This document shows positions 42,833-54,700 of a stretch of 64,000 nt of DNA, one piece after another (within the stretch, counting starts at the first letter, position 1; every line of letters starts with the position of its first letter). Source of the DNA: Paroedura picta (lineage: Eukaryota; Chordata; Lepidosauria; Squamata; Gekkonidae); the NCBI RefSeq assembly GCF_049243985.1, contig NC_135386.1, positions 8,825,001-8,889,000 of the forward strand, in the 5' to 3' direction. A program made the translations under genes and the position numbers. A model generated the notes under the pieces. The model was not told the DNA's origin and did not search any database. It was given only the letters and a program-made list of their open reading frames with translations.

Positions 42833-43045
42833 CTCTATTCTGTGCATGGTTACAAATCTTTTTTTTTTTTAAACAACCACCCTGCTCTTGAAAATGTTTA
42901 TGAGACTCAGGATAAATGTTTACGCTGCAGGTTTTGTGTGAGGTTGCTTCCCAAATCTTGGCACGTCCCAGAGACAGCTGCGACACGAAGGCGATTTCTG
43001 TCAAGAAGAGGGCCCAGGAGAGACATGTCATTTCTGCGATTTCTG

Positions 43046-43336
43046 TTTATTCACAGCCCTATACACAGAATGTGAGGTAGCAAATTCCCAGAGAGTGCTC
43101 TTCAGCAAAGCAGCTTTTTCCCGGATCTCTTTAGTCTGGCCCTCCAGTAGAAATCTTCCCTCCTGTCACCTGGCAGCAAAACGCAGCGTTACTGGAACTC
43201 GTTCTTCACCATTAAAAGTGTGCAAGGTGTGTGTCCCATTTGGGTACACAGACTGCAGACGCCCATTGAAGAAATCTCTCTTTATGAAATACCACTTTCC
43301 ATTTCCTCTGGAACGATGCAGAACTGCTAGCCCTAA
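43046..43336 (-). other. FSD2: FSD2 3' UTR with poly(A) signal
   Basis: Repeat-free sequence after the stop. On the - strand an AATAAA occurs at 43051-43046, and the palindromic hAT copy at 42697-42832 lies about 215 bp beyond. The transcript end is inferred. Confidence 0.55.
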
Positions 43337-43586
43337 TCATGAAACCTCGGAGATGGGCATGACCAGGCCGTTTCTAATTCTAAGTGTGCTGGGCTCCTCT
43401 ACTGCAAAGCAAGGGCACACGAAATCCTGGAAGTGGATGTGAAAGGTGTACAGGTGTTGCATGATGTCTGTGTTAAAAAACGACAGTGTCCCACTGTCAT
43501 AGTCCAACAGGAGGCCGATCTTCCTGGGAGGGACCGTCAGCCTGACATCAGGGGTCATGCCATTGTTCAAAAATTCATAGACGTGT
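43337..43586 (-). CDS. FSD2: FSD2 last coding exon: SPRY end and stop
   Basis: 250-nt coding part, acceptor ttgcacag. It reads (R)[40 protein letters not shown] and [20 protein letters not shown] before the stop. The [14 protein letters not shown] strand closes the SPRY fold. Confidence 0.96.
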
Positions 43587-46500
43587 CTGTGCAACAGAAA
43601 AAGCAATAGAGTTAGAAGTCCATCATGGACTGAAGTTGGCTGATTGTCCAACTGGGCACGCCCACCTCTCCCAAAAGTTTAGCAGCTTTACTCTATTTCT
43701 TTGACAAGGATGCAGGCTTGGCTTGGTCTGTAGGCCAAGTTACATGCCATGTTCAGTCTTGGGCAGCATATAGGTATCTATGTCAGGCTTTCTCAGCCCG
43801 GGTTTTGTGAAACAGTGAGGTTTCTTGATGTCCCTGGAAGGCTTTCCGGAATGGGTGGCAGTTAATTAATCTTTTAGATATTTTTCAGATTTGCTAAACA
43901 TTTACCCGGTGATATAAGCATAATGATCATGTTGACCAGCCACCCCTCAAAGGGCCTGGAGGAAGTAGGAGGTAAGTATTAAGTGTAGATGTTCTGCGTT
44001 TTGCCAGATTAACTTCCTGCCCTGTGCCTCCAATGCTGATGTAGCAAAGCAGTCTGTCACTGATTGGTCAGGGCATCCGTTCAAAGACTTCCTGGTTCCC
44101 GGTTGCCATTCCTTCACAAGACTTATTTTTGCCCTCATTCTGCGATCTGCTTTAAAGTGACTGTTCCAAAAGCCCACACTTCTATGAGCAGAGATTTGCC
44201 TCTTGGATTTACTTTCCCCTCCTCATTCTCTGCGAGGCTGCTGCCTTCCCCCACCACGGCTCCTGCAGGAAAAGAAAAATAAGCATGCTCCACTTGCCCC
44301 TCCCCCCAGCGGGCTCTTGGGAGTCAAGAGGCAGGAAATAAAGCACTCTCCAGCCTTGTGCTCTAATACCAGCTGGAGCTTCACCCAACCCCCCCTCCTC
44401 AAGCGGGAAGGAGACCAAAAATTGGGACAATGCAAAAGCAGAAGGGTGAAGTGTTTAAAATGGGAGAACAGAAGGCTTACAGTGAGAAAAAGCAAGACTT
44501 ACAGTGGGGAAAAACATGAGTGCAGATTCTACTGAGATGTCCATGGACTACAATTCCCAGGAGCATGCTGTCAGGGATTCATGGGAATTGTAGTCCGTGG
44601 ACATCTGGATAGCCACAGCTTGGCCACCCCTGTCCTAAGGCAGGCCCAGGTTTGCCCTTGAATGTCTCCCCTCTCTTGTGTCCTCCTCTTGGCAACAGAA
44701 CCCTTGTGCATACATAACTTGCATTTCTGTGCTATCCCATGAAGAGGATCAGGAAGGGTTTTTACCTGGAAGGAGTGACAGTATGTCTCATGCACCAGCA
44801 TGAGTGGCTTGTCCCTAAATAGCTGTCCCTGGACACGTTTTCAAAAGCCACGCCGATGCGGTATTCGATACTGTCGTCGACATCCACCTCCCAGTAGTGT
44901 CTCCCCTGGAATGATATTGGCTTCCCAAGAACGGCAACAGACCTGGCCGAAGGAAACAGAAACATGCTGTTCTAGTCAAATAAAAGTGTCCTGGTGGCTT
45001 TGAGGAAATGGGTTTTATCACCCGTTTTTCCCTACCCGAAGAAGTCTCAAAGCGGCTTCCGATCGCTTTCCCTTTCTCTCCCCACAACAGACGCCCTGTG
45101 AGGCTGAGAGAGCTCTGAGAGAGACTGCTCTTGGAGAACAGCACTATCAGGACTGTAGCTAGCCCAAGGTCACCCGGCTGGCTGCCTATGGAGGAGGAGT
45201 GGGGAATCAAACCCAGGTTGCCTGTTTAGAAGCCGCTGCTCTTAACCATGACACCAAGCTGGATTTGATGGCACTTTGTGACTTCAAGAGGTTTCCCATG
45301 TGAACACAGCATCTTTTTGGGGGGTTACATGTCATGCAACCACTTTGCCAGTGCTATTCCATAACAGCTGAGTCCTTTAAAGAAGAAGAGCTGTTTTTTC
45401 ACTACCCAAAGGGCTCTCAAACCGGCTTTCCCCTCCTCTCCCCACCACAGACACCCTGTGAGGGACGTGGGGCTGAGAGACCCCCTGAAAGAACGGCTCT
45501 GTGAGAACAGCTCAAATAGAACCATGACTAGCCCAAGGTCTCCCAGCTGGCTGCGCGTGGAGGAGCGGGGAATCAAACCGAGTTCTCTGGATTAGAGCCT
45601 GCCACTCTTCAGCACTCCACCACACCGGTTCTCAGATCAAAAGGAAAAAGATTAGATGAGTTTCAGAGAGAGGTCATGCCCTTTGCAAATAATACTTTCT
45701 GAGTTTCCATTTCTTGTCCCCCTGGCATAAAAGAGGCTCTTTGCAGCAATAATGACCAAAGTTCTGGCACTTTGAGCAGAATTACTGGGTGTTGATGGAA
45801 AATACAAAAGAGAACCAAGATTCCCAAGTATTGAAGGTGTTCCTGTTCTTATCCCATCACAGTGACTTTGATGGAAAGCGTCTTTCCGTGCCTGCTTTGT
45901 TCTGCACTCTGCCTCCTACATGGAAACTCCCCTCCCGCTTTTTCGAGCAGGCTATTCTGCTTCCCAGAGTAATACGATGCATTTCCTTCCTTACAAAATA
46001 CAAACCCTCTCCTGAGACGGAGCATCTTTAGGGCTGGCCTTCTCAACCAGGGTTTTGTGAAACCGTGTGTTTCTTGATAGCCTTAAAAGGCTTTTCCAAA
46101 TGGGCGGGTGAATACTCTGGTTTCTCTTTAGCTTGCATAACTCTTTATCGGGTGATATGACCATATATGATCATGTCGACCCACCCCCTCCCAAAGTGGC
46201 CAATGATGGGCCTGGAGGGGGTGAGAAGGGGAGGGGCCCCAAGTGGGCGTGTCCATAGCTCTGCTTCCCAACCGTATTCTGCACGATTACGCCACTTCTG
46301 GGGTTTTTCGAAGCCGGAAGAATGCTTCAGGGGGTTCTCAATGGCAAAGAAGTTGAGAAAGGCTACCTTGGGGACAAGGGAATTCTGAGCAATCTACACT
46401 TACTTTTCTGACTCTCAAAGATGGGACCATCCCATCCATCCGATTGCTCTCGTATTTGTCACCGAGTTCAATTCAGCGATCCTGTGGGCACTATGACCGA

Positions 46501-48712
46501 TGTTCTTTCCCAAAGCAAAGAGCCAATGAGCATCTGGAGGACCACAGGTTGACTACCCCTGCTCTAACCTATCAATATAACCCGCCCCTGGTCCCTGAGC
46601 ATTCTGATGGCTCGGCGGGTCAGACGATGTGTTAAAGTCATGTTGCTAAAGCAGCAGCGGCAACCTCTGGAAATTGAGTGGGGAGGAAGAGACGGAAACA
46701 CCCGTCTACCTCCTCGAGAAGCCGGTGACAGGTGACAAATGAAGACAGTCATTAAGTGAGATGGGGTAATTATGCTAATTTTTTAAAAATCCCACCGCCA
46801 TGGGATTCAGAGCACTGTGCTCTGCTGGCATCCCAATGACGTAGTTCCAATTTTCTTGCGTTCAGGACTCTGCAGGCTGGGGGTGGGGGTGGGAGACAGA
46901 ATTCAGTGCTAGAAGCATAGAAGCCTGCCGAATTTGAAAGAGCAGGTACGTGGCTTGCGGTGCTTGAAACAGATGAAACGGTAATAAAATCCCATTTCTT
47001 CTGGCAGGCGGGGGTAGCAGCTTGCTTTCTTGATAATTGCTGCTGGTGGTGTAAAAACCTAGCGAGAGCCCCTCCAAAAACACCCCAAACCTGTTAATAC
47101 TGTGCCGTTCTGCGGTAATATTAGTCAGCGGAGAAGGTGAGTCTGCTTTATTTCAAGGAAGGGGGCAGATTATTACTTCTGCCAAGGGCTCAGGGCAATA
47201 TCCGTGGCGGGCTGCCCCCCCCCCACCCAATTTATCCTCCCTCCAGGCCTGTGAGAGGTGGGGTGCCCTGTACGTGCATCAAAAATGCACATCTGGTTTG
47301 CATCACACATTTCGCTCTCTTGACTCCCCCTTCCCCTCCCAAAAAAACCCCCTCTGGATGCAAAATTGTACCTTACATACAGATGATGAAAATGAAAATA
47401 AGCATCCAAAGCTCTGGATTCCGTACCTCGTGAAACTGTTTTCGTGGAAGCACAAATCGCTTTTCGGACTGTCGGTTTTGCGGTGGGCGATGGTGAAGCC
47501 GTCTTCCAGGACGGAGAGCGAGGGGTGGGCCGTCCCCTCGTTCAGAGTGAAGTAGGTGCCTGTTAACAGAACAGGGATCCTTAACGGGTGTTGGTTGACG
47601 GACCCCTGGAAATGGAACCATCCTTGTACAGTGCCTCATTTCACACATGCATAGACAGAAGGGAATCTGGGCTCCAGGGCTGGGCCACCCCCTCTCCCCT
47701 GAGCTTCCAAGAGGCCGTTTTTCCTGCCTGCCTGCCTGCCCACACAGCTCCAGCTGCACCTGGCCTCCTCTTCCTCTTTCAGCCTGTTTCCTGAGCCCTC
47801 CCTTCTACATGAGGCCAGCTTACACCCCTCCCCTGCCTCCACAATGCCTGGGCAAGGCTGTTTTCTGCCGGGGTTTATTCCGAAGCTGCCACCCCTGGAC
47901 AGCCAGCTGCACTGGGGAGCAGGAATTGCCAAGGAGGGGGTGCCTCCTTGGGTGCACACTGCAGGTGGCCTTGTGGCTCTTCCATCCCTGACCTCTTGTC
48001 CATGCCCCTCAAAGCACCCAGGCCGTCACCTTTTCAACGTGGGTTTTTCACTGGTCAATCTCCTGTGCTTTTCAAAATGCATTTCGAAGTTTGTCTCCCT
48101 GCATGTACGGCGCCCACAGAGCTGTGGTCTATCCTACCATTCTACCATTTTGTTGCTGCTTTGTCCTCCCATCTGTGTGAATTTGGCCTGAGTTTTTCAA
48201 GCTGTCTCTTGTCTCTTGCCACCCCCTCCCCTGAGGCTTTCCTGCAAGTGTGGATGAATACAGATAACTCCTGGCCCACCGGTATCTTACCATGGGATAT
48301 ATGCAGCCACCTGACGAGTTGATCATCTGGGCCAACCTTATAAATGACATTTTATCTCTTCCTTGGCTCAGCAGGATTTCTGATCAGTTCTGGAAGAACA
48401 TAAAATTCTACCCTACTTTTTCCTATTGTATTGACGCTTTTCTTGCGTGTTCCTGCTCCAGTAATGCCTTCGTGGAAAACTTGGAAGTTTTACTCCATGC
48501 ATTGCTAGACCTGGTGGAACATCCGTCATTATGCATGCTTACCCGAAAGTCAGCCCAATGGAACACAGGGAGGCTGACTTCTGAGTAAGCATGAAAAGAC
48601 AGAAGCGTCTGAGCTAAGAAGTCATCAATTCAAATGCTCAAAAGTATCAAACTCCCGGTCACTTGCGATAGTGAGCAATATCGGTTTGCCGGTCTCAGGA
48701 GTGGCGGGAAAT

Positions 48713-48765
<53 letters not shown>

Positions 48766-51700
48766 AATAATTAAAAATAATAAAATAAAATAAAATAAAA
48801 TAAAATAAAATAAAATAAAATAAAATAAAATAAAATAAAATAAAATAAAATAAAATAAAATAAAATAAAATAAAATAAAATAAAATAAAATAAAATAAAA
48901 TAAAATGATGATGATAATAATACTAATAATAATAATAATATGGGGTTTATAAGAACCGCTAACCTTATAGCAATGCTAAGGGGTTACTGGCGATAATCTA
49001 TGAGTGTTTTGAAAAAGTGGGATATAAATGTTAAGGATTATTACCGGTGCTAAGGATGGAAACCGGCTCGCTTGTTTCACTGGCGCCTCCCATGTTCACG
49101 GCCTTCACAGCCAGCAGGTACTTTGTCCGTGGGTCCAGCTGAATTAGAGATTCACAGTTTGGGATCCCTACAATGGACCTGGAGGAAAATGGAAAGAACT
49201 CTTGAGAAAGAACGAGGAAAGAAGGGCAGTCCCTCTGGGGCCCTCTAAAATTGTGAAGACCTTTCAGGCCAGTCTTAAATATGGCTAAACTGTGGCTCTC
49301 CAGATGTCCATGGACTATAATCCCCATGGGAAACTGGATAGATCTGGATCTATCACCTGGGGAAAAGAACATGGCTGTGAAGGAGGATTAGGAAGCCAGA
49401 GGGTAATGGGGTGTGAAATTTGGATCTACTCTCCAGGAGACAAAATGTTATATGGAAAGTTTTGCATAGTTCCAATTATTTTTGAATGCTTTTGTGCAGA
49501 AAGGGACATCCCCTAAGGAACAGTGGTTGCTCTTCAGACTCCTTCAACCATTTGGGGTGCAGTGAAAAATATGACCAGGGCCTTGCCACTCACTCCGTAA
49601 TCATGTCCTCCTCTCCTCCATCTATCAGCTTGGACAGTTCAACCGTGTAAGAGTCAACAGGGTTCGTGTTCCCAGATTCCCAGCTTACCAGAGCAGCATG
49701 TTCACAGCTTTGGATCTCCTTACTTTTGATAATTGGAGGCAGAGGAGCTAGAAGGAAGGACAGAGAGGACCTGTCGGGAATCACGCTGAGCCCAGTCAGT
49801 AAAGTCCGTGATAAAGCACATTCAGAATCCAGGCAGCCATTCAGGATCCAAAGAAGAGTTTTATTAAATAGACAGTACTAGATGCTGGAGTGTGCCAAGA
49901 CCCCTTGAGCAAAGGTCTTGGCAGATACAAAGGTACAATAGACATTTGATGACTATTATAGAGCAGAAGCTATAGGGGAGGGGGTACAAGGAATTTAGGC
50001 GGGAGAGCATCGGACAGCAAGGGTGTAAGAGTTCCTAGCCAGGCCAGATGGCCTGATCTTTGATCCTAATAATTACATTTCTGTTGAGACTCTGCTGCCT
50101 GAGCAAGGTCATGATAAGTGGCTTAATAAGGAAGAGAGATAGTGGTGTCCCACTGGGAATGCAGAGGAGGCATGTAGCCAAAGGGAGATTTACAGCTTTA
50201 CGGTGCCTGGTGAGGCCAGGATGCAGGGAGGGCATGAATCGGTTCATGACAGGACCTTGCTTCAGTTTGAGGTGTAATGTATGCAACAGCTCACATCTGT
50301 ATTACTGAAGTTTGGAAACTTATCCTGTGAATGTTCCATGTTGAATGTTCTGGGGTTTTTTTTTTTGTAAATTTTGCAAAGTGAATACTTTTAAAAAGGT
50401 TAACCTTAAAATTATTCACGGGATACATTTACCTGTCAGATAAACAGCTCTTTCACTTGCTAACCCAGCTCCGGCGCTGTTGAGTGCTCCTACCCAAAAT
50501 TCATACTGTGTATTCGGCACCAGGTTAGTAACCGTAGCATAGGTTTCTTTGACATTTAGCATAAACTCTGAAATGGGGAAATGGAAGAGTTAGGTCATTA
50601 TTTTAAATTGTTGTTGGGTTTTCAAAATTACACACATAAACGGGGGGGAGGGCATTGTGCCAAAAAGGCTGTTCTGTCTTCCAATCATGAGGTCAGGGAG
50701 AGGGAGAGACTGTTTTAAAAGCCTCAGGTTGGATATATTCAATACTACGTTTTTTCCCCTTAACTCCTCTTTTCAGTCCTCTAAATGAGCTTTAAAAACA
50801 TTGTTATAGGCAGAGCAGTGATTTGAACCTGGGTCTCCCAAACTAATCTGAAACTGTAACCACTATATCACACTGGCTATTGCGAGGAGTGTCACGCAAA
50901 CAAGGTGGTAACAAGTTGCTTGGTGATTGCTGCAGGGCCGACCCCAATGAATCCTCCTTCACAGGCCAAAGTAGCCTCGAAAAGAGCCCTGCCCCTACCT
51001 TTTACTGACAGACACCAAGGCTTGAATGCTGACAATGCTGTAGTGGTTGCCTAGCAACAGCCGCAGAGGCACTGTTGTTTTAGAGAATTTCAATTCCATA
51101 GTGTGTGTTTTTTGTCTGTTTCTAGAGTTCAGATTTTCTGCAAATCTGGGGAGTTTTTCAGGCTAGTAGAAAGATCTGTATCATCTATTAATAGTGCTAA
51201 TTTAGAGATTGACGTAACCATGGATTTGGCTGTGCTACAAATCAGACAGAGTGAAGGCATGGTGATCCAACTCTTCATATAATTCCTAAAATAAAACAAT
51301 CCTTTATTTATGTATCTCTACTGCCTGACTTCATCTTACAGTGTTATTAAATAACTAGGCATTATACTGTTTTTGCTTTTCTAATGTGGGCTAAGGAACT
51401 CAGTTCAATGCCTCCAACAAACTCAAATCAATGCAATTTCCAAATTCACCCCCAAACACATATTGCTCTTAGCTGTCAGGTATAGTCCTTTCCTCACCCA
51501 TTACCACTAAAAGCCACCAGGATTCGGTCTGCTTACCATCTTGCTCATCTTTCGAGATATCATTGCTTACTCGTCGGTAAAACAGCTGGTACCTTTCAAC
51601 GATATCGTCTGAGAAAAAGCTCCAGCATACTCTCACAGACGTACCAGTCGCTGAGCTGGGGTCTTGGGAATTCATGACTGGTGCACAAGGAGGCGAAGCA

Positions 51701-54700
51701 GCTGGAATAACAAGAAGGAAATCCGTCAATAGGCTCCACGTGTTGAATGCAAAAGGATCGGAAAATGTGCAGGACTCGGCATCAGGGCTGTAGGATACAA
51801 CCAAGGATAGAGTAGAGCAGTGTGTTCCCCCACCCCCAGTTTCCTCGCAATAATAATGTAAATCAAAGGGCCTTCTCAGAATGATAAGGTCTTAGGGTAA
51901 AAGCAGAGTAAAGACAGACACAATATTTTAACCAACTGGGGTTGCTGATTCCAGCACGAAAAATTCCTGACTATTTGGGAGCGGAGCCTGGGACAGTAGT
52001 GTTTGGGTAGGGGAGGGAATTCAGTAAACATTCGATTGCCGTAGAGCAGGGGTGGCCAATCTGTGGCTCTCCAGATGTCTATGAACTACAGTTCCCATGA
52101 GCCTCTGCCAGGACATGCTGCAATAGAGCATCTTTGACCTTGTTCAACCTTTTGATCGTAGCAATACTGCTGAAATGTTTTTTCAGGCTTCAAGGTACCA
52201 GGAAGTGATATCAGCTGGCCACGCCCCCTCCAGGAAGTGAGAGGAGCCTCAGCCAGGAAAGGTTTCAATGGCTTGGGCCTCTCCCCTTCCCCTCCTCTCC
52301 TGGCCTATTGGCCTGCCCATATAAGGGTCAAATAAAAAAATTTTAAAAAAATATTTCCTCTTCACCTGGAGATGGAAATGGCAGGAACAGGGTAGGAGGG
52401 CTCTACCCAGCCACCATTTTGAAACTTCCCTATGCCACAGTACCACTGAGGGGGCTTCATGATGCCACATAATACCACGGTATTGTGGTTGGGAAATCCT
52501 CAGAACCTGCTGTTATCTCCAGGGGAACTGATATCTACTCTCTGGTGGATCAGCTGTAATTCTGGAAGAACTCCAGGTCCTACCTGGAGAAATGGAAATC
52601 CCATAAGCAATTGCTGCAGCAGATGTCCATGGTAAAGAGGAATGTGACCTTACATTTTAATAAGAACATGTGAAAACACCAGCCAATGATGTGCTCACTC
52701 GTTTTGTAGGCTTGCCCTTTCCTTATGTTTCAAGGGGGCGGTCCCCCTTTCTATTTTTTTAAAGCGGCTTGTGTGTTGACCTGTCTGTTCAATGAAAGGC
52801 AGCTTCCTATCTCTCCCCTTCCCACAAGTATGCCTTTAATGATCTTCCATTAGCCTTATTATTTTGACTGCAAAGCCCGGAGCAGACAAGATGAATACCT
52901 GGCACCGCTATCACGGAATCCATTAATTCCCCAACATCAGAGAAATCTATAACTCGGTCTTCAAAGTCTGCCGGTGTTGAGAGTTTTATATCCACATCCT
53001 TTTTCAAGAAATCATCTAATCTGTAAGTGCAAAAAAAAAAGGGAGGGGGGTTATTTGATGGCAACTCTATTTTCTCTAAGAGCTTTGGCCATAGTTTTTT
53101 TTTTAATCAAATGAAATAACATACTACCTTTCCATCTTTTTCCCTATACGAGAAAGAGAGAACCCAAACTGTTTGCTAATTGTGGCAGAAAAAATCCTAA
53201 TGGCTTAAAAAAAAAGCATTTTAACGATTGCAATGTACTATGCTTTAATGATATCCCCAAAACTGCTAGCTGTGATCGATGTCTATTTTCCCATCCACAC
53301 CAGGCTGGAGTTTGTCTGTGAACGAAATATGGTTGAGCCATAGTGCTTGTGCAGGCATTTCTATGTGCTATCAACAGGTTGTTCTTGCTCTAGTGAGATG
53401 CTAACCTCACTAATAAGAGGATTCTAGCTATCGCCGAGTAATGTAATTTATTGCACAGGAGCACCTTAAAAAAATGATATAAAGGCATTTTCAGATAGCC
53501 CGCAGTGCTACCTCTACACCTGGAACTATTATTTTCCTAATTTATTCCCTAATTAAGTTATCTACCAGCCATTTCCCCATTCAGATTGTTAAATCTATTT
53601 TAGCAAAATTGCTCTACCACATCCGAACATCTGTTCAGGTGCAAATGAAATGTTGCAGCTGCCCAGGAAAACCCTTTCTGAATTACCTCACTCCAGAGGT
53701 TTCCCTTTAACTGAATCAAGGTTTCTTTGACACAGACTTGCTAAAGCTATTTGCTGCTCTCCATTTCTTTATTTCATACTGGTAATTAGTTCAAACTCAT
53801 TGTTTTAGGGGCTAACCGCCCAAGCCTGCCCTTAGAATACATTTTGGACCCAGTTTTGAGTGTGCCGTTCCTGGACGCAGAACGCACACCCAACTCTGGT
53901 GCTAGCTCATCTTGCTGCTTCTCTCTGTTGGACTTCTGCACATTGTGGATGGTAGCTATTACATTTTTCTGATCCAAAAGATCAATCCTCTTTCGTACCA
54001 TCACAGCTGTTTTCTTTTTCTTGTATGCTTGTTTAGTTTAAATAGTCTGAATATGTGCTAGGGACTTTTGCTTTGTTTTTTAGATTCAATCCTTTTTGGT
54101 TCATTTCTCTGTCTCTGCCTGAGATCTCTAGCTAGGATCCTCCCCCCCCCCCCCATATACATATGTGGAAGAATCTCACTGGTTCCCCCTCTCACTCAGC
54201 AAATCTAGAATCACTAATTCCCCCATCATGTTCTAGACACAAGTCTATAGTAGATAACACAGATGCAGATCAGTCTACCTTTAATAAGTACTGCCATCAC
54301 ATAATTAAATATAAGAGGTGGATATGGGACAGCCAGCAAATTAAATATTTCCACCGCCCCGATCTTATTCAGCACAAGAGGAGGGGAAATTACCTGTGAA
54401 TGATAGCTATTGCATTCTGTAAGAAAAATAGAGAAAGAAAAATGTTAGTGGTAGGAACATGCTGAAATTTTGTGGTGGCTACAGTCACAACAGATGCTGC
54501 GCAAAATGACCAGCCCCCATGGTAGAATGACCTGCTGAAGAAAAGGAGGTAGGTGCAGAGCAGGGACTCAGAATGTGTGTCCTCCAAGGCAGGGGTAGTC
54601 AACCTGTGGTCCTCCAGATGTTCGTGGACTACAATTCCCATGAGCCCCTGCCAGTGTTTGCTGGCAGGGGCTCATGGGAATTGTAGTCCATGAACATCTG

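Larger units (their letters stand above)
32751..43030. other. PDE8A-FSD2 intergenic region (tail-to-tail)
   Basis: No protein gene supported. Contains CR1, (TTC)n SINE, hAT A and B and 5S-SINE copies listed separately. About 38.88-40.39 kb is free of recognised interspersed repeats apart from one (AG)n tract. Confidence 0.6.
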
